From assembly GCF_010726765.1 (NCBI RefSeq), contig NZ_AP022601.1:4774001-4838000 (forward strand): DNA of 64,000 nt. The letters run 5' to 3'. The position numbers and the translations under genes are program-made. The stretch comes from Mycobacterium gallinarum. Lineage in GTDB: Bacteria; Actinomycetota; Actinomycetes; Mycobacteriales; Mycobacteriaceae. This document shows, piece after piece, positions 37,500 to 46,156 of this stretch (position 1 is its first letter; each line of letters opens with the position of its first letter). Below the pieces are notes generated by a model. The model was not told the origin of the DNA. It saw nothing but the letters and a program-made list of their open reading frames with translations, and ran no database searches.

Positions 37500-38411
37500 T
37501 CAGGCGATCGCCCTGGCGATGTGGGCCGGCAGCTGGTCGGCGACCACCGGATAGGACAGGGTCGAGGCGAAGGCGATGGCACCCCCGAGTTCCTTACCGG
37601 TGAACACATTCCGGGTGGCGGGCAGTTTCGCCACGGCCGGATCGGCGAGCAGGGCGGCCTGCTGTTCGTCGCTTTCCGTGGTCCAGATCAGCACGTCGGC
37701 CGAATCGATGTTCTCGGCGACGGCGCAGCCCATCTTCGTGAGGAATTCACTGCGCCAGTCCGGGGACATCACCGTGGGTCCGTCCGGACCGAGCGTGCCT
37801 TCGAGCAGCAGCACCCGCGTGCCGGCGAACCGCTGATTGTTCGAACCCGCGGCGGCGAATCGCTCGTCGACGGCGGCGATCAGCGCCTGCATCTCGTCGT
37901 GCTTGAACACCGCCTGGCCGATGGCGCCCGCCTGATCCTTCCACGGCTCGAAGAACGCGTCCTGACCCGATTGCGCGATCGTCGGGGCGATGGCCGTCAG
38001 CCGGTTGTAGGTGTCGCGGTCGAGGCCGGCATTGGTGGCGATGACCAGATCGGGCTGCAGTCCGGCGATCTGGTCGACCGGGATGCCGTCGACGAGGTTC
38101 AGCACCACCGGCTGCGCACCGCCGAGTTTCGATTGCGCCCATGGCCATACGCCCAACGGCTCGCCCCCGAACCAGTCCGTCACCGCGATCGGCACGACGC
38201 CGACGGCGAGCAGGTCGTCTTGTCCGGTGAGGCCCGCGCTGACCACCCGCTTGGGCGGCGCCGGGACCTTGGTCTCGCCGAACACGTGCTTGACGGTGAC
38301 CGAACCATCGTCGGCGACCTCGCCGGGCTTCGATTCGCAGGCGGCCGCGAAGGCCGCCGCCGCTCCGGCAGTCAACGCCAGGAAACTCCGCCGGGACAAC
38401 GAAGCACGCAC
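37500..38411 (-). CDS. fecB2: Iron-siderophore-type binding lipoprotein, Rv0265c-like
   Basis: The 303-residue ABC substrate-binding lipoprotein has a twin-arginine-like signal (SRRSFLALTAG) ending in a lipobox at Cys25. The rest is a class III periplasmic binding fold with PKRVVSAGLTGQDDLLAVGV near the start. It matches FecB2 of M. tuberculosis, which binds ferric siderophores or haem. No permease or ATPase is adjacent. It starts with a GTG. It is the first gene of a run leading to yhhQ and possibly pxpBC. Confidence 0.82.
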   Translation of the reverse strand: MRASLSRRSFLALTAGAAAAFAAACESKPGEVADDGSVTVKHVFGETKVPAPPKRVVSAGLTGQDDLLAVGVVPIAVTDWFGGEPLGVWPWAQSKLGGAQPVVLNLVDGIPVDQIAGLQPDLVIATNAGLDRDTYNRLTAIAPTIAQSGQDAFFEPWKDQAGAIGQAVFKHDEMQALIAAVDERFAAAGSNNQRFAGTRVLLLEGTLGPDGPTVMSPDWRSEFLTKMGCAVAENIDSADVLIWTTESDEQQAALLADPAVAKLPATRNVFTGKELGGAIAFASTLSYPVVADQLPAHIARAIA

Positions 38412-38424
38412 CCGGCGAGAGTAG

Positions 38425-39543
38425 CTAACTCACCTGAAAACTACCGAACAACACGACGGCCAGGCCGAGCGCAACGACGATGTTGACGACCGTCGCCGAG
38501 GCGAACAACGCGATGGGCCGCCAGCCCGCCTCCCTGAGGCCCTTCAGCGAGAACTCCAGGCCGATCGCGACGAACGCGAAGATCAGGAACCAGGTGCGCA
38601 GATCGTTGACCGTCGTGATCGCGGACTTGTCGCCGCCCAACTGCAGAAACAACGTGCCGATGATCGACGCGGCGATGAATCCCAGCACGAACTTCGGGAA
38701 ACGCTCCCAGAACTGAAAAAGGATCGGACGCGCCGCTTCACCTTCTTGGGAAGCCGACTTGCGCTCCACCTTCAACGCGAAATACGCGGTCAACGCGATC
38801 GCGACGACACCGATCAACGCGTTCTGCGTGGTCTTCACGATGGTCGCGATCTGCAGGGCGTCCTCACCGGCAATGGCTCCCGCGGCGGCGACGGCCGCCG
38901 TGGTATCGATGTTGCCGCCGATCCAGGCGCCCGCAACCGCATCGGAAAGGTTCAAAACGTCTGCGAGCCAAGGGAGTAGGAAAATCGACGGCAACGCGAA
39001 AACGATCACCAGGGAAGCGGCATAGGCCAGCTGCTCCTTCTTCGCCTGCACCGCACCGGCCGCCGCGATAGCCGCACTCACACCGCAGATCGACACCGCA
39101 GACGCCAACAGTGCGCGCAGCTTGTCCTCCAGCTTGAGGACTCCGCCCAGCCACCAGGTGAAGCCGAACACGATGGTGATCAACAGCAACGCCTGGATGA
39201 TCGCCGGCCCTGCCGCGGTGACGAGCACCTTCAGGTTGATGGACGCACCGAGCAGCACCAGACCGGTCTTGATGAAGAACTCCGTGCGGAACCCCCGTGC
39301 CAGCGCGTCCCGCAAGGCGAGTTTGGACAGCACGAAGTTGCCGATCAAGCCCAAAGCGATGGCATAGACCGGGAATTCGATGGACTTCGCGACCTTTGCG
39401 AACGGAGTTCCTGCCGCCCACTGCGGAACTTCCTGCTCCAGGAATCGCGTCGCGGCGCCCAGCGCGATGACAACCAGCACCCCGGCGACCGCGTACCCGA
39501 TCCCGGACGCGCGGACCTCGGGTTTGGTCTTGGTTTCTGTCAC
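38425..39543 (-). CDS. YeiH-family (UPF0324) putative sulfate/sulfonate exporter
   Basis: The 372-residue membrane protein has about ten helices. Family features include LVLLGASINL near 105-114 and AGAWIGGNIDTTAAVAAAG near 205-223. The substrate is not proved for the family. The GTG start at 39543 overlaps the stop of a 29-codon ORF (GTGA), which indicates coupling. An earlier in-frame start would extend into that ORF in another frame and is rejected. It is convergent in sense with nothing; fecB2 follows 13 bp downstream. Confidence 0.82.
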   Translation of the reverse strand: MTETKTKPEVRASGIGYAVAGVLVVIALGAATRFLEQEVPQWAAGTPFAKVAKSIEFPVYAIALGLIGNFVLSKLALRDALARGFRTEFFIKTGLVLLGASINLKVLVTAAGPAIIQALLLITIVFGFTWWLGGVLKLEDKLRALLASAVSICGVSAAIAAAGAVQAKKEQLAYAASLVIVFALPSIFLLPWLADVLNLSDAVAGAWIGGNIDTTAAVAAAGAIAGEDALQIATIVKTTQNALIGVVAIALTAYFALKVERKSASQEGEAARPILFQFWERFPKFVLGFIAASIIGTLFLQLGGDKSAITTVNDLRTWFLIFAFVAIGLEFSLKGLREAGWRPIALFASATVVNIVVALGLAVVLFGSFQVS

Positions 39544-39629
39544 GGGATCACGCTGCCCGGAATCGCACCGACGAGCACAAGAGCCAGCAGAGCCAGGCCT
39601 GCGATGACGGCGAGCCAATCCTCGTTCAT
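39540..39629 (-). CDS. 29-residue membrane microprotein coupled to the YeiH gene
   Basis: The frame from ATG 39629 to TGA 39540 encodes MNEDWLAVIAG followed by a Leu/Val/Ala helix and GSVIP. It would span the membrane once. Its stop overlaps the YeiH GTG by GTGA, the usual sign of translational coupling. The N-terminus resembles the opening of longer YeiH homologues as recalled, so it may be a split-off first helix. Too short for routine gene calling. Confidence 0.55.
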   Translation of the reverse strand: MNEDWLAVIAGLALLALVLVGAIPGSVIP

Positions 39630-39694
39630 GAGCGGCACCGTATGCCGAACCGCGCGCTAGATCAGCGGTTGCGCTCAGCGCGATTTAGACGGGC

Positions 39695-39991
39695 TCAGAT
39701 GGGCGGGACCTCGTAATACCCCGACGACGAGGCCGACGACGACGAGGTGAGGACGTCGCCACGGTTGAGATCTTTGCGCTCGATCCCCTTCATCAGCACG
39801 CCCACGTTCTCGCCGGCGCTCGCCTCGTCGAGCTGTTTGCGGAACTTCTCGATCGCGGTCACCTTGACCCCGGGACCCCCGTTGATCTGTACGGTGTCGC
39901 CAACGCGCAGCGTTCCACTTTCGACGCGGCCGGTCGCGACCACGCCCCGATTCTTGATGGCGAAGACCTCTTCGACGGTCATCTTGAACAT
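39695..39991 (-). CDS. Stand-alone EF-Tu domain-2-like protein
   Basis: The 98-residue protein aligns by eye to the second (beta-barrel) domain of EF-Tu: FKMTVEEVFAIKNRGVVATG, GRVESGTLRVGDTVQI, AIEKFRKQLDEASAGENVGV and KGIERKDLNRGDVL. A Ser-rich tail follows. There is no GTPase domain before it and no domain 3 after it, and the gene is intact with its own ATG. That ATG overlaps the SDR stop (TGATG), so the two are coupled. Function unknown. It is not a frameshifted tuf fragment, because upstream sequence is a complete SDR gene. Confidence 0.8.
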   Translation of the reverse strand: MFKMTVEEVFAIKNRGVVATGRVESGTLRVGDTVQINGGPGVKVTAIEKFRKQLDEASAGENVGVLMKGIERKDLNRGDVLTSSSSASSSGYYEVPPI

Positions 39992-40794
39992 CAGGAATGC
40001 GCCAATCTCTTGTTGACCAGACGGGTGAGCCAGCCGGGTGAGAATCGGGAGCCGGCCGCCAAGACCTTGGTCTGGGAGCCGACGGGGAAGTGCACCTGGT
40101 GGATGGCGCGGCGCAACCAGTGCGGGTCGACCGCCGCGGTGATGGCGTCGGCGATGTCCTGCGCGGTCAACCGAATGCCGAGCGACTCGGTGGTCCCGGT
40201 TTTGAGGTCGTCGGTCATCGCGGTGTTCACGAACAGCGGCCAGACCGCGATCACCCGGATGCCGTACCTGCTCCACTCGATGTCCAGCGCCTCGGTGATG
40301 CCGCGGATGAAGAACTTGGTCGCGCTGTAGTTGGCGAGTTCAGCCTGCCCGTAGATCGCCGAAGCGGAGGCGAGGTTGACGACGACCGAGTTGCGCGTGG
40401 CTCGCAGGTAGGGAAACGCGGCGTAGAGCCCGTTCACCACACCCTTGGTGTTGATGTCGATCTCCTTGAAATGACCGCCGAGGTCCATCTCCTCGAACCG
40501 GCCTGCGCGAAGAATGCCGGCGTTGTTGATCATCACGTCGAGGCGGCCACCCGCCGCCTTCGCGAACTCGGCGACCCGCTGGGCCATTTCGTCGGGGTCG
40601 GTGACGTCGAGGTGCCCGATGATCGCCCGCCCGACTCCGCGTTGGTCGATCTCGTCGGCGAGCGACTTGAGTCCGACCTCGTCGATGTCGAAGCCGCCGA
40701 CGAGGAACCCGTTTCGGGCGAACGTCAGTGCGGTCGCCCTCCCGATTCCGGCCGCAGCACCGGTGATGAATACGGACTTTCTCGTCGCGGTCAT
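39991..40794 (-). CDS. Short-chain dehydrogenase/reductase
   Basis: The 267-residue classical SDR has TGAAAGIG near residue 12, NNAG near 93, and the catalytic Ser and YSATK near 145-162. The C-terminal part ending NKRLAHS is hydrophobic or basic and could touch the membrane. Substrate unknown. It is preceded at 52 bp by a TetR gene and coupled to the EF-Tu-domain gene. Confidence 0.87.
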   Translation of the reverse strand: MTATRKSVFITGAAAGIGRATALTFARNGFLVGGFDIDEVGLKSLADEIDQRGVGRAIIGHLDVTDPDEMAQRVAEFAKAAGGRLDVMINNAGILRAGRFEEMDLGGHFKEIDINTKGVVNGLYAAFPYLRATRNSVVVNLASASAIYGQAELANYSATKFFIRGITEALDIEWSRYGIRVIAVWPLFVNTAMTDDLKTGTTESLGIRLTAQDIADAITAAVDPHWLRRAIHQVHFPVGSQTKVLAAGSRFSPGWLTRLVNKRLAHS

Positions 40795-40846
40795 CTGGGC
40801 TACATACCCGCTTTCGTGAAGTCCCGTGTTCTACGTGGCCGGTACA

Positions 40847-41440
40847 TCATTTCGGACGGATCACCATCGCAGCTTCGAGTAGGTCCAGGGTCCGTTGCAT
40901 CCGGTCGGTCAGCTCGGACAGATGGCCGTCCAGGGCGGCCATCAACCCGCCGGACAATGCCCCGACGAACACACGGACCTCGAGATCCTGTGGGTCGCGA
41001 CCGGTGCGCTGTGCCTCTGACTCGGCGAGTCGCTCGACGGTGTGCCGGTACTCGTCCAGCTGGGCGGCTTTGAGTTCCGGCACCGAAAGGACCAGTCGCA
41101 GCCGGGCGCGTTCGAATCGCCACTCGGCCGCGGTCACCGCGGCCAGAGTGATCTCGAGTGAGCGCCGAAATGCCGCGAACCGTGGCATGTCTGACGGCAG
41201 CCCGGCAAGCGCGTCGATGGTCACCTGGTCCAGGTCGTTCGCAATCAGCACCGACTCTTTGGTGGGGAAGTAGCGGAAGAAGGTGCTCGGTGCGACATCC
41301 GCTGCGGCGGCGATCTGTTCGATCGTGGTGTTCGCGTAACCGTTGGCCTTGATGAGCCGCATGGCCTCGCGCCGGATGGTGTCTCGAGTCTGGATTTTCT
41401 TGCGGTCCCGCAAACCCAGCGCTGGCTCGGCTGCCGTCAT
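40847..41440 (-). CDS. TetR-family regulator
   Basis: The 197-residue protein has a TetR helix-turn-helix near residues 15-62 (INANGYANTTIEQIA-like, then STFFRYFPTKESVL) and a MftR-type C-terminal domain. It lies 12 bp downstream of lysE and 52 bp upstream of the SDR on the same strand, so it probably controls the SDR/EF-Tu-domain pair. No operator was identified. Confidence 0.87.
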   Translation of the reverse strand: MTAAEPALGLRDRKKIQTRDTIRREAMRLIKANGYANTTIEQIAAAADVAPSTFFRYFPTKESVLIANDLDQVTIDALAGLPSDMPRFAAFRRSLEITLAAVTAAEWRFERARLRLVLSVPELKAAQLDEYRHTVERLAESEAQRTGRDPQDLEVRVFVGALSGGLMAALDGHLSELTDRMQRTLDLLEAAMVIRPK

Positions 41441-41452
41441 ACGCGGATTATT

Positions 41453-42052
41453 TCAGGACAAGATCAACGACACACCGAGTCCGGTCATAGTGACGGCAAT
41501 CAGCCCGTCGAGGATCCGCCAGGTAAGTGGTGTGGCGAACAGTCCGGACAGGCGCCGCGCTCCGAGTCCGAGGCTGACGAACCAGACGACGCTCGCGGTG
41601 ACCGCACCGACGCCGAACAGCCACCTCTGCTCGCTGTGCTCGTTGGCCAGGGTGCCCAGCAGAATCACCGTGTCGAGATAGACGTGCGGATTGAGCCACG
41701 TCAGCGCGAGGCAGGTGACCAGCACCTCGAGGAGTCGCGCCGGCCCCTTCTCCGAGGCCGTCAGTGTGGACGGCCGGCATGCGCGCCCGGCCGCGAGCAT
41801 TCCATATCCGATCAGGAACGCGGAGCCACCGAACCGGGCGATGTCGAGCGCGCCGGGGTGTGCGGCGATGAGGGCGCCGACGCCGGCGATGCCCGCGGTG
41901 ATGAGCAGGATGTCGGATACCGCGCACACCGCCACCACCGCGGCCACATGTTCACCGCGGATGCCCTGGCGCAGCACGAAGGCGTTCTGCGCGCCGATCG
42001 CGATGATCAGCGTCAGGGAGGCCAGGAAGCCGACGATCAGCGGGGAGTCCAT
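41453..42052 (-). CDS. lysE: LysE-family basic amino acid exporter
   Basis: The 199-residue membrane protein has about six helices and the LysE/ArgO motif [19 protein letters not shown] near residues 15-33. It exports lysine and arginine. The ATG at 42052 gives the same length as M. tuberculosis Rv1986. A three-half-site CATTAG/CTAATG operator lies just upstream. Its usual divergent partner lysG is not adjacent but 5.4 kb away (47488). Confidence 0.88.
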   Translation of the reverse strand: MDSPLIVGFLASLTLIIAIGAQNAFVLRQGIRGEHVAAVVAVCAVSDILLITAGIAGVGALIAAHPGALDIARFGGSAFLIGYGMLAAGRACRPSTLTASEKGPARLLEVLVTCLALTWLNPHVYLDTVILLGTLANEHSEQRWLFGVGAVTASVVWFVSLGLGARRLSGLFATPLTWRILDGLIAVTMTGLGVSLILS

Positions 42053-42089
42053 GGATACGACGGTAGGCATCCTGGCCGAATCAGTACAG

Positions 42090-42124
42090 CTAATGATTCT
42101 TCATCTGCATTAGATATGCTAATG
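42090..42124. promoter_or_regulatory. Putative LysG operator of lysE
   Basis: Three half-sites are present: CTAATG (42090-42095), CATTAG (42108-42113) and CTAATG (42119-42124). The last two form a perfect 6+6 palindrome with a 5-base spacer. The site is A/T-rich against the local background and lies 38-72 bp before lysE, as expected for a LysR-type regulator. Confidence 0.6.
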
Positions 42125-42170
42125 TCCGCCAACCGTTGCTGTCACAGTTGCACGGCCGCTCCCTTAAACG

Positions 42171-43277
42171 TCAGCCGAGCTTTTCGGCGAAGAACTCAGT
42201 AAGCGTGTCGAACGGGATCATTTCGATACGGTCGTAGAGGTCGACATGCCCCGCGCCGGGCACGATGACGAGGTCCTTCGGTCCTGCAGCGCGGGCAAAG
42301 GCGTCCTCGCTGAAGTACCGCGAGTGAGCCTTCTCTCCGGCGATGAACAGCAGGGGCCGCGGCGAGATGGACGCTATTTGGGTGAAGGGGTAGTAGCCGT
42401 TCATCGCCGGGTTACTTGTCAGCGTGAACGCCGTTGTCGAGCGTGGGTGTTCGCCGCGGGGAGTCCGGTAGTAATCGAAGAACTCGCGCTCGACCGCGGT
42501 CGATTGATCGGTCAACTCCACCGGCGTCCCAGGCACCATCTGGGGCTGCTCACCGTCGACTTCGGCCCAGCGTTGGTCGGCGACCTGCCTGAGCGTCTGC
42601 TGGCGCTGCTCCTCGGGAACGGTGTCGTTGAGACCTTGCCGCATCGCTCGTCCCATGTCATACATGCTGACGGTGGCCAACGCACGGATGCGTGGGTCGG
42701 CGGCTGCAGCGCTCAGCGAAAAGCTTCCGCTGCCGCACACGCCGATGACTCCGATGCGGTCTCTGTCGACCAAAGAGTTCGTCCCGAGGTAGTCCACGGC
42801 GCTGCTGAAATCTTCGGTGAAGGCCTCGGGCGACGCGATGTTGCGCGGTGACCCACCGCTCTCACCGCCGTAGGATGCGTCGAATGCCAGTGTGACAAAG
42901 CCCCTTTCGGCCATCTGCTGGGCGTACAGTCCCGACGACTGCTCTTTGACGCCTCCGTAGGGGTGACCCACGATGATCGCGGGGTGTCGCACGGCGCGGT
43001 CGATGTTCTTCGGGATGTAGAGATCCCCGACGAGATTGATGCCGAGTCGGTTGTCGAAGGTGACCTTCTCGACGTCGACGCGGTCACTCTGAGGGAATGT
43101 CTTGTCCCAGGTTCCCGCTTGGGATACGGCGCTGTCGCCCTGTGTCATCTCGCCGGACGACGGGGCGCAACTGGTCAGCGCGATCACGCCGAACGCTGTT
43201 AGTGCCGCGCCGAGGGCAGGCCGAAAACGGCGCCTGGCGGTGTGCGACGAGGTCGGCAGATCGGATGTCGTGCTCAT
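42171..43277 (-). CDS. Secreted alpha/beta hydrolase lipoprotein with Cys nucleophile
   Basis: The 368-residue protein has an Arg-rich signal and a lipobox at Cys37 (ALTSC). The fold resembles YcjY/dienelactone hydrolases. The nucleophile elbow reads GVCGSG, which puts Cys, not Ser, in the nucleophile position; the His is probably in GAGHVDLYD near 350. Substrate unknown. The ATG at 43277 follows AGGAG. It lies 61 bp after an SDR gene on the same strand. Confidence 0.82.
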   Translation of the reverse strand: MSTTSDLPTSSHTARRRFRPALGAALTAFGVIALTSCAPSSGEMTQGDSAVSQAGTWDKTFPQSDRVDVEKVTFDNRLGINLVGDLYIPKNIDRAVRHPAIIVGHPYGGVKEQSSGLYAQQMAERGFVTLAFDASYGGESGGSPRNIASPEAFTEDFSSAVDYLGTNSLVDRDRIGVIGVCGSGSFSLSAAAADPRIRALATVSMYDMGRAMRQGLNDTVPEEQRQQTLRQVADQRWAEVDGEQPQMVPGTPVELTDQSTAVEREFFDYYRTPRGEHPRSTTAFTLTSNPAMNGYYPFTQIASISPRPLLFIAGEKAHSRYFSEDAFARAAGPKDLVIVPGAGHVDLYDRIEMIPFDTLTEFFAEKLG

Positions 43278-43338
43278 TTTTGTTCTCCTGATGATGTGAG
43301 GTAGTTGGCGAATATTGTTGCGGGAAAGGAGGAAAGGG

Positions 43339-44106
43339 TCATCGGGCGGTGTAGCCGCCGTCGACCGGTAGCGCGACTCCGACGACGAAGGCGGCGCCGG
43401 GACTGCACAACCACAGCACCGCGGAGGCGATCTCTTCCGGCTCGCCGAGCCGGTTGATCGGTTGATTCGCAATGGCTTCGGCGCGGTCCAATTCGCCGTT
43501 GTCGATCATGTCGGTCACCATCGGCGTGGCGATGGTGCCGGGGCACACCGCATTGATGCGGACACCTCGCGGGGCGTATTCGAGGGCCGCGCTGCTGGTC
43601 AGGCCGATCACACCGTGCTTGGAGGCGTGGTATGCGGCGCGCCCCGGAATTCCGACGAGTCCGCCGAGTGACGAGCAGTTCACGATGGCTCCGCTGCCAT
43701 GGCTGCGCATCTGCGCCAGTTCATGTTTCATACATGCCCACACCCCGCGCAGGTTGATGGCGTTGACTCGATCGAACGTCTCGGCCGGTTCGTCCGCGGC
43801 GTCGCTCGGCGGCACCTGAATGCCGGCGTTGTTGAACGCCATGTCGAGACGTCCGTACTTGCGCACCACTTGGCCGACCGTTGCGGCGACGTTGTCTTCG
43901 TCGGACACGTCGCAGCCGAGGCCTATCGTGTCGAATCCGTCGGCGACAAGGGCCTCGGAGGCCTCCTTGGCCGCCGCCTCGTTGATGTCGGCGAGCGCTA
44001 CCGTTGCGCCCGATCGCGCGAATGCGCGGGCGGTGGCCAGGCCCATTCCTGACGCGGCGCCGGTGACGAACGCAGTCTGCCCGGTGAAGTCGTATGTCGG
44101 GTTCAT
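43339..44106 (-). CDS. Short-chain dehydrogenase/reductase, divergent from an XRE regulator
   Basis: The 255-residue classical SDR has TGAASGMG near residue 15, NNAG near 92, a Ser pair in NCSSLGG and YHASKHG near 158. An upstream in-frame extension of 238 codons is not coding. The start at ATG 44106 is 123 bp from the divergent regulator, with a 7+7 palindrome between. It is probably regulated by that protein and transcribed with the hydrolase. Confidence 0.88.
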   Translation of the reverse strand: MNPTYDFTGQTAFVTGAASGMGLATARAFARSGATVALADINEAAAKEASEALVADGFDTIGLGCDVSDEDNVAATVGQVVRKYGRLDMAFNNAGIQVPPSDAADEPAETFDRVNAINLRGVWACMKHELAQMRSHGSGAIVNCSSLGGLVGIPGRAAYHASKHGVIGLTSSAALEYAPRGVRINAVCPGTIATPMVTDMIDNGELDRAEAIANQPINRLGEPEEIASAVLWLCSPGAAFVVGVALPVDGGYTAR

Positions 44107-44139
44107 CTTGTTTTCCTTCGTTCGACTGACATCCAGGAA

Positions 44140-44157
44140 ACGCCGTTTAGACGGCGT
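44140..44157. promoter_or_regulatory. Palindrome between the SDR and XRE genes
   Basis: ACGCCGT-TTAG-ACGGCGT is a perfect 7+7 inverted repeat in the 123-bp divergent region, a candidate site for the XRE protein. Confidence 0.5.
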
Positions 44158-44229
44158 GAGGGAGTCACTGAGCAGAGGTGTACTCAGAGTGCATCCCTCA
44201 TCGAGGGCTGCCGACGTACCGTCGATGGC

Positions 44230-45111
44230 ATGGACAACCGAGCCGAGGTCCGCGAGTTCTTGACCTCGCGGAGAGCGAAGATCACTCCGGAGCAGGCCGG
44301 CATCCCCGTCGCCGGGCAGCGGCGCGTGCCTGGTTTGCGCCGCGGGGAGGTCGCGTCGCTGGCCGGTGTGAGCATCGAGTACTACTCGAAGCTGGAACGC
44401 GGTGCGCTCGGCGGTGTGTCGGCGTCGGTACTGGACGCGCTGGCCCGGGCTCTGCAGCTCGATGACGCCGAACGCGCGCACCTCTTTCACCTCGCACACG
44501 CCGCGGACGGAACGAATGCCGGGATGCGCCCGCGCCGCCGTCCCGGCACACGTTGGACCCCGAGACCCGCGCTGCAATGGGTGCTTGACGGGATCGCGCC
44601 GCCGGCCATCATCCGCAACGGACGGATGGACCTGCTGGCCACGAACTTTCTGGGCCGGGCGATGCATTCTTCGCTGTACGAGCGTGAACCGGGCGACGTT
44701 CCAAACTTCGCGAGGTACACGTTCTTTGATGATGACGCGCAGCGTTTCTACGTAGATTGGGAGACGGCCGCAGATACCTGCGTGGCGATCCTGCACACCG
44801 AGGCTGGTCGGGACCCTCATGACAAGGCCCTACATGACCTCGTCGGTGAATTATCGACCCGCAGTGCGGAATTCCGCTGTCGATGGAGTTCGCACAACGT
44901 GCGTCTGCACGGCGCGGGGGTCAAGCATTTCCACCACACCGTCGTCGGGGACTTGGAGTTGGCGTACGAAGGCGTGGATATGATCGCCGACCCGGGCCTG
45001 ACCCTAACCATCTACGTGGCCGAACCCGCCTCACCGACCGCGCACGCCCTCGACCTGCTTGCCTCTTGGGCGAGCACCACCTCTGACTCCGACGTTGGTG
45101 CTCCATCATGA
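44230..45111 (+). CDS. XRE-family regulator, MmyB type (copy 1)
   Basis: The 293-residue protein has an N-terminal helix-turn-helix (EVREFLTSRRAKI, then LRRGEVASLAGVSIEYYSKL) and a C-terminal PAS-like MmyB ligand domain from about residue 110. These regulators often control an adjacent SDR and may bind fatty acids or similar ligands. It is divergent from the SDR and coupled by ATGA to the lipoprotein gene. Confidence 0.88.
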   Translation: MDNRAEVREFLTSRRAKITPEQAGIPVAGQRRVPGLRRGEVASLAGVSIEYYSKLERGALGGVSASVLDALARALQLDDAERAHLFHLAHAADGTNAGMRPRRRPGTRWTPRPALQWVLDGIAPPAIIRNGRMDLLATNFLGRAMHSSLYEREPGDVPNFARYTFFDDDAQRFYVDWETAADTCVAILHTEAGRDPHDKALHDLVGELSTRSAEFRCRWSSHNVRLHGAGVKHFHHTVVGDLELAYEGVDMIADPGLTLTIYVAEPASPTAHALDLLASWASTTSDSDVGAPS

Positions 45112-45608
45112 AAGGAACTGGCTGGGTGCTCCTTTCGCTATCGCTTCTCGCTATCGGGTGCTCGAACTCCGAAACCGATAACACCCCAATATCGGCGACA
45201 GGTGTTGCCTCGCAACAAGAGGACTCACAGGCCCCGGTCATCGGCGAGATCCCGGTCGCCGGCATTCGGCTAGAGGTCGGCGGTCAACGGATCGCAGCGC
45301 AGCTCGCCGACAACCCCACTGCGATCGAACTGGCCGCGCAGCTACCGATGACCCTGTCGTTCAGGGATCTCAACGCAGTGGAGAAGATCGCCAGACTTCC
45401 GCGACCGCTCACGATGGATGGGGTGCCCGCCGGTGACGATCCCCAGATTGGTGACATCGGCTACTACGCACCTTCGCAGGATTTGGTTCTGTACTACGGC
45501 GACGTCGGCTACTGGAACGGCATCGTCCGCATCGGTCGGTTCGACGCCGCCCAATTGTCTTTCCTGGAGAAGCTCGACGGTTTCGATGCCGTCATCGAAG
45601 CTGCGTGA
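45108..45608 (+). CDS. Lipoprotein with cyclophilin-like domain
   Basis: The 166-residue protein has a signal peptide ending LAIGC (Cys18), then a cyclophilin-like beta barrel of the bacterial type: IRLEVGGQRIAAQLADN, TLSFRDLNAVEKI, GDIGYYAPSQDLVLYYGDVGY. Proline isomerase activity is not established for this group. It starts inside the XRE stop (ATGA) and its own stop overlaps a GTG of the next frame. Confidence 0.75.
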   Translation: MKGTGWVLLSLSLLAIGCSNSETDNTPISATGVASQQEDSQAPVIGEIPVAGIRLEVGGQRIAAQLADNPTAIELAAQLPMTLSFRDLNAVEKIARLPRPLTMDGVPAGDDPQIGDIGYYAPSQDLVLYYGDVGYWNGIVRIGRFDAAQLSFLEKLDGFDAVIEAA

Positions 45609-46060
45609 GCCGCCCAGCAGAGCGCCGTCCTGGCCGCCGTCGTGCCCCCGAAATGTGGAAGGCGGAATCGTCTGCCGCCGAGGGCGCCGGCGTCGAGATT
45701 TCGCGGAATGATCAGCGCCCCGCAGCCGCCGGCCCGGCGGAGACCTTCACCGGCGAGGTGAGCGTCAGACCGCTCTTCGAGCCCAATGCCGCCCGCGACT
45801 TCAGCTCGGCCGAGGTGTCGTTCACACCCTGCGCGCGGACCGCGTGGCACAGCCACTCCGCCGGACAAACGCTGATTGTCACCGCGGGCTGAGGTTGGGT
45901 GCAGGAGTGGGGCGGCGCACGACAGAACATCGCCGCCGGCGACGTCATCTGGACCGACCCCGGAGTCAAGCACTGGCACGGAGCCAACAGCGATACTGCC
46001 ATGACCCACATCGCTGTTCAGGGCGTGGTCGACGGCAGCCCCGCGGCCACGCAGGGCCCT
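45605..46060 (+). pseudogene. Cupin gene interrupted by an in-frame TGA
   Basis: The frame from about 45653 encodes a typical small cupin of the quercetin-2,3-dioxygenase/carboxymuconolactone-associated type: GPAETFTGEVSVRPLF, then ARTAWHSHSAGQTLIVTAG. It then meets TGA at 45890-45892 and continues as [23 protein letters not shown] and TAMTHIAVQ. The metal-ligand histidines occur on both sides of the stop. The normal C-terminus and stop are also gone, and the frame runs open into the MFS gene. The simplest view is a decaying gene. The stop replaces a position that is often Cys or Arg. Confidence 0.75.
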
Positions 46061-46156
46061 GGGATCGGTGCGAGAACCCACAGAAGCCCCAGTTCAGCCC
46101 CGCGAGGCGTCGCTAATCTGCTTCCATTGCGTCGGACCTGCGCAGAAGGGGCAACG

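Noticed and set aside
45899..46156. Genuine cupin-MFS fusion protein
   Set aside because: The cupin part is cut by a stop codon and the MFS gene has its own ATG and ribosome binding site. Kept as a pseudogene running into the carrier.
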